From: Tetrahymena thermophila SB210
Lineage: Eukaryota > Ciliophora > Oligohymenophorea > Hymenostomatida > Tetrahymenidae
Direction of reading: 5' to 3'
DNA length: 64,000 bases
Assembly (NCBI RefSeq): GCF_000189635.1
Contig: NW_002476554.1
Coordinates: forward strand, 649,493-713,492
Made by a program: the position numbers and the translations under genes. The notes beneath the pieces are model-generated. The model made no database searches and had not been told where the DNA came from. It saw nothing but the letters and a program-made list of their open reading frames with translations. This document shows, piece after piece, positions 11,719 to 23,713 of the stretch. Position 1 is the first letter of the stretch, and each line of letters begins with the position of its first letter.

Positions 11719-13575
11719 AATGTAAGTAAAATAATTATTATTAATTTTAATTATTTTTTAATTATTTATTTTTTATAAAAATATTTTATTTCATACAATT
11801 TAAATTTGCTATCATAAATAACTATTTAAACTTTCTTATACTTTTATTTAAAAAAAAGATTTATTGTTTAATTTGATAGTGTAAATGAATAATTTGGCTA
11901 TTATCAATTCTGATAAAATTTCTGTAATCTTAAGTGCATGCATTTTAGAATTTGAAAAAGTTTATTTATTGCTTTTAACTAAAACTAACAAAGAAACAGC
12001 ATAAAATAAAATTAATTTAATTTTTTATAAAAAAAATATTTCTTATAATTTTATGGTGAATTAATTTTTTAATTTTTCAGTATAAAAGTAAAATAATTAA
12101 AAATACAATATTTGACTAAACTCTAATCAAATAAATAAACGATTATATTTAAACTAATAAAATTCAAATATATATATTTAATATGTTGATAGTGAAAACA
12201 AATATATTTTTATTTTATACTACTTCCAATAGTTAAATGACTTTATAAAATCTAGTGAAGTGGAATGTATCACTATTTTTTAGAAAGGTCTTTCTTTATT
12301 TTTTAATAATTTATTTCTAGGATAAAAATATTTATAATAGATTTATAATCATCAAGTGAGCTTCCATAAAAAGTCTACTATTTTAATTCGATTTAAAAGA
12401 TCTTATTATTAGAAATAAAAAAGAATTTTTTAAGAATCTCTTTAAACATAAGCATAAGTAATCTTCTTATTTGATATCAAGGACAAAGATCTTGCAAATT
12501 TACTTGGCATATAAAGGGCATTCTTTCACTAGGAAGGAAGCATTTATATTTAATCATTATTATTTTGAAAATATTCTTGATTATATTTTGAATATTAATT
12601 AATTATTACCTTTATAAAATTAAATAGATTTTGAAAAAATATATAGATGTCTATCTCAAATAAATCAACTATGAATGATTTTTAATATCACTCAACTAAA
12701 TTACTTTCTTTCAATTAAAAAAAGAAACTATCCAGTAAAATGTTTAAAACGTTTTGATTAAATATTAATTTTAATAAATTATTTCTTGAACCTTTTCTTT
12801 TAATTAAATAAAATAATTTTTTTGGTTATAAAATACCATTCTAAAATAAATAAGAGATTCAGTCATTTGATAAAAAAAATGTATTTATTTTTTTAATTAT
12901 TTATCAAATTCATTCTTATATTTTTTAATACGACATTTTTATTTCATCGTAAAGGAGGAAATATATTTTTAAAATTATTTTAATGATTTTAGAATACATC
13001 ACAGTTAATAATTTTATAAGTTTAAATCTTTCTAAAAACATTTAAATATTAATTTAAATTGAGAATAAAAATGAGGACTGGCTGATAAAATTTGATAAAA
13101 ACTTAATCTTATTTATTCTGAGTAGTAATAATCTTTTCTATCTTTAAAGATGATTTAGAAATAATCATTTTTTATCAAATCTGATCTGATAATTAATGTT
13201 GGCTAGATTTTTTAATGATGTCTATTCAAACAATAGTTATTGTTTCTAGCTAAGATTTTATTTTTATTAACGAAAACAATCTAAACACTTTCTTTCTTTG
13301 TTTGTTTCCTGTTTATTATTTGCATTAAATCATGAATTAATTGATTGATTAATTAATCAAGTCTATCAAAAAGAATAAATAATAAATATCAAAATCCTTA
13401 AAAGAATAAAGCAAAAACTACTTTTTTTCCCATTAAATAGATATTATAATTAAGTAAATAAAAATAGTATCCAACTCGCAAATCTTTTTGATAGAAGTAA
13501 TAAATAACAAAAATATTAATAAATAAACAAACTTTTACATCAATTATACAAAAAAGTAATTTAGCAAATATAAAA
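11178..13575. other. Long intergenic spacer with an AAAT microsatellite
   Basis: About 2.4 kb upstream of both paraoxonase copy 2 (leftward) and UBA3 (rightward), so it should carry two divergent promoters. It has an AAAT repeat at about 11687-11719. Two short coding-like stretches, a 23-codon frame at 11318-11389 and an open stretch near 12340-12560, have no homology I recognise and are discussed separately. Otherwise nothing is seen. Confidence 0.5.
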
Positions 13576-15580
13576 ATGGAATTAGAGATTAACGAAAGGA
13601 ACCGTTGGAAAGATATCACCAACATTTTTGAAAGAGATACCTAGTTCAAGGGAGATTTGTTTGAGCCTAGTGATGAGCTTTTAGAAATGTATCTTGAATC
13701 AGCTAAAGTTTTAGTTGTCGGAGCTGGTGGTTTAGGTTGTGAAATCTTGAAGGATTTAGCCTTATCTGGAGTCAAGGATATTCACGTTATAGATTTGGAC
13801 ACTATTGATCTTACTAATTTAAATAGATAGTTCCTTTTTAGAATGAAGGATGTAGGTAAATTCAAAAGTCAAGTTGCTGCTGACTTCATCATGAGAAGGT
13901 ACGTGTTCAATTATATCTCATTACTGCTTTAAATAAGTTTGCATCATACTTGTTGACTCATTTTTAATCAATTAATTATTATAGAGTTCCAGGATGCAAG
14001 GTTACTGCCCACATCGGAAAAATTTAAGAAAAAGACGATGAATTCTATAGACAATTTTAAGTTATTATTGCAGGTTTGGATAACGTAGAAGCTAGAAGAT
14101 GGTTGAATTCTCTTGTCCATGGCTTATGCTAATTTGATGAAGACTAAAAAGTTAAAATTGAAACATAAATCCGTTTAGTCGATGGAGGTACTGAAGGCTT
14201 CAAGGGCTAAGCAAGAGTAAATAATTAACAAGCATTTTTAAGAAAGCCTAAATTCAACATATTTTCTTTATCTTTTTAAAGCAAAAAATAAACAAATTTC
14301 ATAAAATTTTCTTATTCAGAATGAAATAAATTGTTTATTGATTTATTTGATCTTTAAGATTGATTGAAGCACATAAATTATATCAACATTTAAAACAAAA
14401 ATAATCTAAATATGAGAATGGAATAAGAGCTAACTTAGCAAGCAAAATAGAATTTAATAAATTTTTAATTGTTTGAGTTATCAAATCAATGATAAATAAT
14501 TTATTTAGCAAATCAATAAATTATTCAGAGGAGGATATTTTATTTTGAATAATTGAAAAAATTTTTATAATTTATTGAATTAAATGACATTTAAAATTTT
14601 GAAATGAATTGATTAATTCTATTTCGTATCAAATAGCTTATTGTTCCTTATGAAACTGCTTGCTACGAATGCACTTTAGGAACTTTACCTAAACAACAAA
14701 GTTACAACTCTTGTACTTTGGCTAGTACTCCTAGAATTCCTGAGCATTGCATCATGTATGCTTATCTTCATGAATGGGATTTAGCTTTCCCTACTAGAAA
14801 GGCTGACAAGGACAGCATGGAAGATATGACTTGGATTTATGAAACTGCTAAAAAGAGAGCTGAATAATTCAATATCAAGGGAGTCGACTATAACAAGACT
14901 ATTGGTGTTGTCAAAAATATTATCCCTGCTATTGCCTCTACTAATGCTATTATTGCCGCTTCTTGTGCTAATGAAGCTTTCAAGGCTTTCTTGCAACAAT
15001 CTCTCAATATCAAAGATTACTTCTAATATATGGGAAATACTGGGTAAATACTTATTTTAATCAACAATTAATATGCCAATTTGTATGTATTAAGCTAGCT
15101 CAATATTTTAAAAGTTTCTTATAATTTTTAAATCTTTCTTTTATAATTTAATTTTAAACTTAATTAAATTTTAACAAAAAAATAAATAAATAATTATTAA
15201 ATTAAATAAATAAATAATATTTATTTTATTAAATTGCATAAATTAGAGTTTCTACATTAACTTTCCCCTATGAAAGAAACGAAAAATGTATTGTCTGCAG
15301 CAGCTTACCTCAAACAGTGAAAATCAGCAGAAGCACTAAATTATAAGAATTATAAGATTTACTTAAAGAAAAGCCTTTCGAATTAACTGATCCTAGCTTG
15401 ACCGCTGATAATGGTTCTATGTTAATTCCTGTTGTCATGAGAAACTAACATGCTGAAAAACTACCTATGAGTTTTACTTAACTTATCGCTGAAGGTCATT
15501 ACTAAGAAGGTCTTATTATTCACGTAACTGACAAAAAGCTCTTTGCTCCTGCTAAAATTCAAATTCATTTCACAGATTGA
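13576..15580 (+). CDS. UBA3: NEDD8-activating enzyme catalytic subunit (UBA3-like), 431 aa, four exons
   Basis: Exons 13576-13898, 13985-14216, 14637-15043 and 15247-15580 join in phase. The protein carries the ATP-binding loop [20 protein letters not shown] (about 45-64), the Asp-rich strand [34 protein letters not shown], the catalytic-cysteine motif [14 protein letters not shown] (Cys211), and zinc ligands CYEC (194/197) and CIVC (335/338). [18 protein letters not shown] and [20 protein letters not shown] match UBA3 rather than UBA2 or UBA1. The C-terminal ubiquitin-fold domain, which recruits the NEDD8 E2, follows after about residue 345. In other eukaryotes UBA3 works with NAE1/APP-BP1 to charge NEDD8 for cullin modification. 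Length is close to the family norm. Intron 2 is long at 420 nt. Confidence 0.95.
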
Positions 15581-16936
15581 TTTGTTATCAGAATAATAAA
15601 ATATTTATTTCTGTTTTATTTATTTTTTGTTTGTTTACATGCATGCAAGAGATTAATTATTTCTTTTTAAAGTGATTTTATCCAAGTTGAATTAAATTTA
15701 AAGAAAGTTAATAAATAATATCACACTTAATTCATTTCATCTGATAAAATATGGTCAATTAGTTTTTCTGCTTGAATATTTTTTAATTAAAAAGTTATCA
15801 ATTTCCCAATTATTTATCTTGATTAAATTTCTTTCTTTTTTTCCACTCACACAAACTTCTTCAAGGAAAAAGAAAATAATATAATAATTAATTAATAAGA
15901 AAAAATTATTAAAAAAAAAAGGTAAAAGTATATTTTTTTGATTAGACTTTATCTAAGTTTTTAAAGCCCATATCCTCATTTAAAGCAAAAAAACAATGCG
16001 ATATAGTCAAATCAACCTTATTTGCTAAATGAGATTAAACACAAAGTTTTTAAACAATCGATTAAAAGATAATGGCCTAGTCAAAAAATATAATTTTACT
16101 AATAAATGTCTATTTAAAACAAACATATTAATGGTTTTAAATTAGACGATTGTTAATTCAAAAACAAAAAAAATAAATAAACAAGATATAATCTTAAAAT
16201 TCTTTATTAGTATTCTAAAATGTATAATTAGTATTTTTTAAATAAAACTCGAAGATTATAAAAGAGAAGCATAGAGACAGATAGACAGAGATTTGAGAAT
16301 GTGAGGAAAAATGACGTTTGAGGAACTATTCAAATAAATAATTTTTAAAGAAAAAGAGGAAAAATCAAATAATTAAAAGCAAACAAAAACTAGACAATAA
16401 AAATTAAAAAATAAATAAATTAAATTAAATAAAAACAAATAAAAAAATAACTAAATAAATAAATAAAAAATACAAATAATAAAAGATAAAAGATAAAAAA
16501 TATTAAGATTAAAAACAAAAATAAATTAATAAATAAAAACAAAATCAAGAATAAAAAATTAAATTTACAAATAAACTAAATTTTCTATTTTTTAATTTTT
16601 TTTTTTTTAAGAATTATCTGATCTGAAAATACTAAATAAATAAATAAAACAGACAAAGGAATTAAAATTTTCATTTAAAATAACAATATAAAGTTAAAGT
16701 AATAATATATATATATAAATCAAATATTTTTAAATGTTATTTTTGTAAAAGAGTATTCCAGCCAGTTTTTGTAAAAATTTATAGTAAGAATAAATAATAT
16801 ATATAAAAATAAATAAATAAATAATTTACTAACTAACACATACATTTGACTCAAAAGATAATTACAGAAAGTATTTATTAATTATATAATATAAATAGTT
16901 TTTTTATGTATTTAAATAAGTAAATCAAATTTTATG
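15581..16936. other. Intergenic spacer between convergent genes
   Basis: About 1.36 kb separating the 3' end of UBA3 (plus strand) from the 3' end of the kinesin-RCC1 gene (minus strand). It is AT-rich with a very A-rich stretch at about 16360-16580 built from AAATAAAT-like units. No gene, RNA or promoter is seen, and none is expected between convergent genes. Confidence 0.5.
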
Positions 16937-19900
16937 TCAGACAACTAAGACTGAGGTGTGGAAATATCCACAGCTACTTTATTTTACATTTAATCCGCTA
17001 AGTTTTGTTACCTTGGTAGGCCTTTTTTTGTTTTTAATTGTTAATAATATTTTTAAAAAGAATATTTTACTGTTGATAATCTTTCTCAGAGTCACCAAGA
17101 CCAAGCTGGTCATAGAAATTGAATCCCCAAGTATATACTTTACCGTCATTTGTTATTGCTACAGCGTGTCTACATCCTGTTGAAACAGAAGTTATTTTGA
17201 AATTTTTAAGCGATTCTATTAATTTAGGCTCATATACATTTTGATTTGTTTGTATATCTAAATGACCTAACCTATAATACGAACCCTTACCAAAAGAATA
17301 TACTTAGCTTTACTCTTTTAATATAAAAAATATAATAAAAAATCTCTTAAAATTACAAAGAAAAATAAATGCATACCATTTATTACTAATGTAAAGCTAT
17401 CGCCACAAGATACTTAAATTGCTTTATTTTTCTTGTTGAAGAAATTGACTTTGTTAAAGTAACATATTCTATCAAATTAATCTTAATTTTCTTATTGTTC
17501 TTCTTCAAATTTAGAATATTCACTCATTTCGTTGCTATTTTTTTAAATCATCAAACTATTAGGAGTATCTTCACTTATAAAACTGCCTAGTTGACCTTCA
17601 TTTCCAAGGCCACTTGTATATAAATTTCCATTTTCTATTAGGATGTAAAAGATTTTTTTGTTTTTAAAGAAATTAAATTAAAATAATTACTTGTTATCAC
17701 AGCAGAGTGATTGACACCTAAAGATGCCTTAACAGCATTATAATCAGAGCCGTATTCCTATCTTAAAAATTCAAGCTCAGTTATACAAGGCAAAAATTAG
17801 TTTTAATTAGTTTTATTCATTAATCTATGGTCTATATTACAGCCAAACATCATGAAAATACCTTCTGAGGTAATTACTGAAGAATGACTGTGACCTGCAT
17901 TAATTTAAGTTACAAAATACCCTTCTAGTGAGTTTATAAATTAAGGACTATTTTGACTTTAATAATCACCCAAACCAAGTTATCCATCTTCTCCAAACCC
18001 CCATGAAAAAACTCGTCCATCATTACTGAGTGCTAAAGTATGCTACCATCCACAACCAACACTGACTATGGACATCTATTTTAATTTAATTTTTTTATTG
18101 AATTCATTAAGTTAGTTACTTATAAACCTTATTTTTTCTTTTTTCTGAAAATAATTTTTATATTTATCTCATTAATCGTTATTTTTTAAAAATAATAAAA
18201 ATTAAAGAGCTTAAAAATAGTAATTTATATAAGTTCTTAAAGTTTGCAGTAATAATATGTAGATAAATATATATCTATTAATGTCAAATAATTAAAAAAT
18301 ATATTTTTACCTTGCTAAAGAAATTGACAGGTGTTGGTAAAAGACAGTTTTCAAAACTAGAATGTCCTTTTAATAAATAAATATTTATTGAAGAATTTAA
18401 TAAGATATAAAAATTTACCTAATTGCCCTCTATTTCCTCTACCCCATGTAAGAATTTAACCTTAATTTGAGATACAAGCTGAATGGTGATAGCCAAGACT
18501 CACTTAACAGGCTTAAATATTAGGTATAATTTGTGGGAATTTAAAAGGTTTTTCTCCTTCTATTCCTAATCTACCATCTTTACCATTACCCCATATGTAA
18601 ATGATGCCATTATATTATGGCTTTTAGAGGGTTATTTGACTTTCTAATTCGTTTTGTATCCTATTTGGTTCATTTGATCTTGTAGAATTGTTTTGCTAAA
18701 AAAAATTTATAAATTTACAAATAATTTTATAAAAATATTTATTTAATGTAAATTACTTACATTTATAATAAATTAATCGAATTTCGGTGTTTTAAAAAGT
18801 GCCTATTGCTGCTTATTAGCTTACAAAAACTTTTAACTGTTTATATCTTTTCTATGAAGTGAGTTGTCTCCTGCTTTAGACATCCCACTTTAATTAATGC
18901 TAGACGCATAACTTGAATCGTATTAAAGAGAGTTTTCTGTTTAACTTTCATCATAATTTCTAAAGTATCCAGCTTCTTTAAGATTACCATTGCTTAATTT
19001 GTACACTTCTTAATTGTTATAGGGAATGCTACCATACGAATTTCTATGAATACAGTCTTCGATTTGCTTAATAGTAGCAATATAAGCTTATTCCAGATGA
19101 TTCTTTTCTTATTCGTATATATGTCTTAAAATGGTTAATTTGCTTTCATGATCTTAAGTGATTTCTTACAAAAGAGATATAGAATTATAACCAGAAATCT
19201 GTTAATTTTTGATGACACTAATTTTTCTTCTGTAAAAGAACTCTAGCTCATTTCTATATTTTTCATATTCATCATCATATTACTTCTAAAGCTAATCGTA
19301 TTGATTCTTAAGAGAAAATAAAATAATTTATATTTATTACTCATTCATACTTTCTTTAAGCTCTAATTAATTTATTATATCCATAAAGCTATATTAAATA
19401 TTTCTAAATAGCTACTTTTCTTCTATTTTTTATATAAGAATCCTTCCACTCTACAAAACTTCATCATTTTCTTCCTCTTAATTACTAGCGTTTTGCTTTC
19501 TTTAAACTTATTTATCTAATCCCTCATTAGCTGCCTAGGACCCTTTTTTCTAAAAATCTTTATTTTCCCAATTCTATTAGCTGATGCTATTGAGAGTGCT
19601 CAAAGTCTCTACGAAAGATTTTATTGGTAAAAATTATTTCTCTTCTTAGCATATTTATTTAACAATCTGCTTAATACCCTCTGAGTATTTATTTTATAAT
19701 GTGTACAATTCTTTTCTATTTTTGTAAGTAAATAATTGGTTTATTTAATTATTAATAAAAATTTCAAAGAAAATAACATTTTTGTAAATTTTTATAAAAT
19801 TTTGATTATCTTGAATAGATAATTTTATTTATTCTTTAAACATGTTTTTTGTTTACTTAAAAAGAATAAAATTTCAATTAAATAGAAATATATTTTGATA

Positions 19901-22315
19901 TTATCAAAGCTCAATTTACTGATAAAGCTATGCTATCTTTTTACTTTCAACATAGAAGTATTCCATTTCATGAGATATATCTTGAGTTTTTAACTGAAGA
20001 GCTTCTTTAATCATAGGGATTACGAGGTTAATAGCATTTTCTAAAAATGTCTACTCGTTGTTAATATTTTTTAATAAGCTATTTTAAAGCTTATCTTAAT
20101 GGTTTATTGATGCTGGTTCTTAATTCGATTATTAAAGTAAATCATTCCCCTAATAAATAATTATAATAAAAAATAAATAAATCAATTAATCATAAAGGAA
20201 TTTGATTTGTTTTTTAATCTAAATATTAGTTACTGAAGTTATTTTTTATCTCTTTGAATCTTATTCTAAAGCTTCAGATTTTTTTCTTTCTAAAGTGATT
20301 GAATTCATCAACTCATTCAGTTCAAAAGACATATCTGCCATTTTATTCTGTAGCAAAGAAATTTCATTTTTTAATTGAATGTTTTATTGTGAAAGAGTTT
20401 GATTTTCTTTTAGTTGCTGTTCATATTATTTAGAGTTTAAATAAATATATATTAAATAGCTATAAATAAATTAATAAATATATTCTTACTTAGCCTAAAT
20501 TTTCTTCTAATTTTTTATATTCATTGAAGCTAACAGATTAATTATCACTAATGTCATCTCCAATTTCATTTATTATTGGTTTATTTTATATAATTTTAGC
20601 CCTAGTAGCAAATCTTAGTGTTGATAAAGTTTAATTAAAATTGCAAACTGCAGGAGAAACACAACAAATAATTGAAGTAAATGAATTACCACCCAAAGCC
20701 TAAGTTAATATTCTTGTTAGTTTAGAGTCTCTATAAGGGATATGTTGTTTTTTACCTTCTGCTAACTTATTTATGCAATTCGCTAAAATAAATAAACTTT
20801 TATTAATATAACCAGTTTCTCCTAAAGTATTTGGGTTAAAATCTATTTCAGATAATCTCTCTGATCCAGCTAGATCAACTAGATTCTAATTTATATAAAA
20901 AATTTATTAGTTTTTATTTAATTGCATTTGTTTTAATCTCTAAATTAAATTTATTTAATATTTAATTTTTAATCAATAACAGAACATCATTTAATCGTAT
21001 CTTATTGTTATATTTATTTAATAAAAAATAAAATTTTTTTTCAATCCTTAAAAATCAATGAAACAAAAATTCTTTTTTTTAATTTATTTAATATAGATCG
21101 ATCATTATTGGAAAATCTATTTAATTCTTTTATGACCATCAACCATACTTGTATTTATTTTTAACATATTAATAGATTGCTATCTTTTATTGAGGAATTA
21201 AGCTAAATGAAGTTTTACTGTAAATAATTTATTTATTTATTTATTTTTAACTTTTAATGAATTGATTTTATTGAAAAAATAAAAAATGTATTACCAAGCA
21301 TGAATACCTTGTCTTTTTGTATCCAGAGTTGAGGTCTTTACTAAAACTTTCCAAATACTATAAAATATGATGGAAAAAATTAATTTAGGTATGAATGAAT
21401 AAAAAGTTAATTAATTAACAATTAAAAAAATATTCTTTACTATTTTGAAGACTGTGTGAGACCTAGAAGAGTGCTCATGGATTGATGTCTCACGATATTT
21501 TCTATGCTCTTCGCCATAGTTCATCAAGACAATAGCCTATTCAAAATTCCAAACTCTTTGCATTTTAAGTCCTTGGACAATAGTCCCCCACTTTGAATCT
21601 TCAATAATTTTAAGGTTTTATTGTTAGGGAGCCAACAAATCATTAATATTTTCATTATAAATTTCCATATAACTAACCCAAACATTAAATTCCTCATTAG
21701 CTTATTTTTAAATTAAATTAAACATATCTCTTATACTACAAGGTAGAATACCAGGGTTTTCTGGTTAACCTAACATAGTAAACGTTTTTCCTGAAGTAGT
21801 TTATCCATAACATAATATAGATCCATGATAACCTTCTAAAACAGAATTGATGATATGTTTACCCATTTTATTATAAATAGTTTGAGTTCTGACTTCTGGT
21901 CCTTCCATGTTATCTAATTTTAACATCAATTATTATTAGTTACTACTGCCAATTATAATTATACTGAATATGATTAAATCCAAACAGATTTTATTTTAAA
22001 CCTCTTAACAAACAGTAAAAATGTAAATGTTTTACCAAATGTAAAAAATATTGAATTATTCCCTGCTTCGATTAAGCGCTTTCTATCTTTTAAAGACATG
22101 TTTTCAGTAATTTCATTATTTGTCACTAAAGAAGATTTCTGATCAATTAAAGAATAAATTTATTAAGTTTTTTTATTTATATCCCAGGCTTCTTCGTCCT
22201 CTTAAGGTCTTAGAAGAGGCCTTAGTCTTATGCAGACTTATATACATTCAGAAGCTCTGTTAGAATTTACAGAATTTGCTAAACTTTTTTAAGAACTACT
22301 TCTAATGGGTTTCAT
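16937..22315 (-). CDS. Kinesin motor protein fused to RCC1-like repeats (1294 aa, 13 exons)
   Basis: Exons, 5' to 3' on the minus strand: 22036-22315, 21441-21913, 21295-21357, 20490-20885, 20234-20416, 19920-20149, 18761-19715, 18419-18695, 18311-18366, 17691-18075, 17377-17634, 17071-17314 and 16937-17021; every junction keeps phase. The N-terminal motor (about 25-370) shows CIRLRPL, P-loop GQTTSGKT (130-137), switch I HEHSSRSH (239-246) and switch [12 protein letters not shown] (273-282). The switch I wording resembles kinesin-7, but subfamily is unsure. Residues about 400-860 are coiled coil. Residues about 885-1294 are RCC1/beta-propeller repeats: [84 protein letters not shown]. An N-terminal motor predicts plus-end-directed movement; the propeller may bind cargo or a GTPase. 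Confidence 0.92.
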
Positions 22316-23125
22316 TATTTTAGTGCTACTTTACTTACTATTTTTTTAATTGAAAATATTGCTTATTATTTGTTTGATAATTCTAAACAATTGCAAACTA
22401 TTTAATAAATTTGAATTTTTTATAATTTAAAAGAAATTTTGCAATTCTAAAATTAATCTGTTTTTTTTGTTTTTGAATCTATTAATGAATAACAAATATT
22501 TTATAGAACTTTTAAAAAATCTAGCTAGATTATATTGATGATAAATTAACTAACTAACTAGTTAATTAATTTAATAAAAATTAATAAATAATCATTTCAA
22601 TAATTTTATAAAAGAAAATAATATTATTTTATTAAAATTATCTTTTTAAAATAAATATGGTAAGAGAATTAATTATTCTCAAAATAAAATATATAAATAA
22701 ATATATAATTGTTTGTCAATTAGGATATATTTTTATTTCTTTTTAAATAATTAATAAATGAAAAATGGTGATATTAAAAAATTTATTAAATTACTTAGGT
22801 GTTTTATATTTCAACTTTAAAATTAATTATGAATATTTAACCTAGATTATCTTAATAATACATATTAATATATAGCAAATTATTAACAATAAAATTAATG
22901 TAATATAATATTATTTTATAAAAATCTAAAACATGATAATGTTTAAAATATTAAGCACTGATATAAATAAAAAATTAAATAAATGAATGACAGAATAATA
23001 TTTTAATATATTTCTAAAATGTAAAATAAAAATAAATAATTATTATTATTAAATAAATTATAAAATAACTAATATACTTCCGTTTTTATTTCAGCAATAT
23101 ATTACAAATAAGGAGTTAATTAAAT
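21937..23125. repeat. Segmental duplication, copy 1 (kinesin intron 1, exon 1 and promoter side)
   Basis: This stretch is repeated at 25848-27037 with high identity and the same order. It covers part of kinesin intron 1, the whole of exon 1 and about 0.8 kb upstream. The left breakpoint is inside intron 1. It is the beginning of a larger unit of about 3.9 kb (21937-25847) that also contains array gene 1. Confidence 0.9.
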
Positions 23126-23299
23126 ATGAATTTTTAAAAATCTTTTAAACAAAATATTTTTTATTAAAATTTATTTAAATTATTATAAACTACATACAAA
23201 ATACATAAATATATATAAAATACTATTATATAAATTTATTTAATATTATATTAATCTCTATTACAAAAAAAAAAAATCTGTAATTAGCAATATTCATAC

Positions 23300-23466
23300 T
23301 TTAAAAATTTTATATTTAGAAAGAAATCGCTTTTACAGATCATCTATTCCGCCTTACTATTATGCTTTTTTAAAGGTTTATAATTTCAAAATAGACCAAA
23401 TACATTCAATTAAATTTAAATCGGCACCCTTTGGTGGCCAATAAAGGCAATTGATTCCATTTCTCA
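23300..23466 (-). mobile_element. Relic of a Tc1/mariner-type DDE transposase
   Basis: On the minus strand the frame reads NGINCLYWPPKGADLNLIE, then CIWSILKLQTFKK, then GGIDDLQKRFLSKYK. This matches the hallmark near the last catalytic acid of Tc1/mariner transposases (WP..SPDLNPIENLWSILK). Only about 50 codons survive; the catalytic D,D part upstream and the terminal repeats are not visible, so it cannot be active. It sits in the part of the spacer present before array gene 1 but absent before gene 2. Confidence 0.75.
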
Positions 23467-23642
23467 CTTTCTGTTTTATTTAAATATCCACCCTTATTAG
23501 GAATTAGAATAAATAAGAACCAAGAAAATCTCTGATAAATATTCTAAATTCTTTTTAACATCTCTCTGTTTATTAAATTAAATATAAATTATTATCATTG
23601 AAGAAATTTTTATAAGCTTTACTTATTAATTAATTGAAAAAT

Positions 23643-23674
23643 AAAAGTATTTTAAAAGAAGAAAGGAAAAAAAG
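23643..23674 (+). promoter_or_regulatory. Conserved 32-bp upstream box, array gene 1
   Basis: An A/G-rich box (AAAAGTATTTTAAAAGAAGA followed by AAGG) about 40 nt before the start codon. The same box occurs at 27782-27813, 30854-30885, 33787-33818 and 36745-36776, each 34-40 nt before its ATG. Its conservation amid drifting spacer suggests a promoter or 5' leader element. Confidence 0.6.
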
Positions 23675-23713
23675 TTTATATACACTCTCATATTTAAGCT
23701 TATCTAATAAAAG

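Larger units (their letters stand above)
22316..23713. promoter_or_regulatory. Divergent promoter region between kinesin-RCC1 and array gene 1
   Basis: About 1.4 kb between two head-to-head genes. Its left part (to about 23125) is duplicated at 26227-27037, and its right part (about 23490-23713) is duplicated upstream of array gene 2 (27627-27851), so both promoters were copied. The middle (23126-23490) is not shared and contains a Tc1/mariner relic. No TATA box can be called in DNA this AT-rich. Confidence 0.5.

Noticed and set aside
16956-17183. Plus-strand frame across the 3' end of the kinesin-RCC1 gene
   Set aside because: Antisense shadow; the minus strand encodes the last RCC1 repeats with a phase-keeping 50-nt intron.
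19287-19320. Possible extra 34-nt intron inside kinesin exon 7
   Set aside because: It has GT..AG ends, but removing 34 nt breaks the frame that continues as a good coiled coil ([20 protein letters not shown]).
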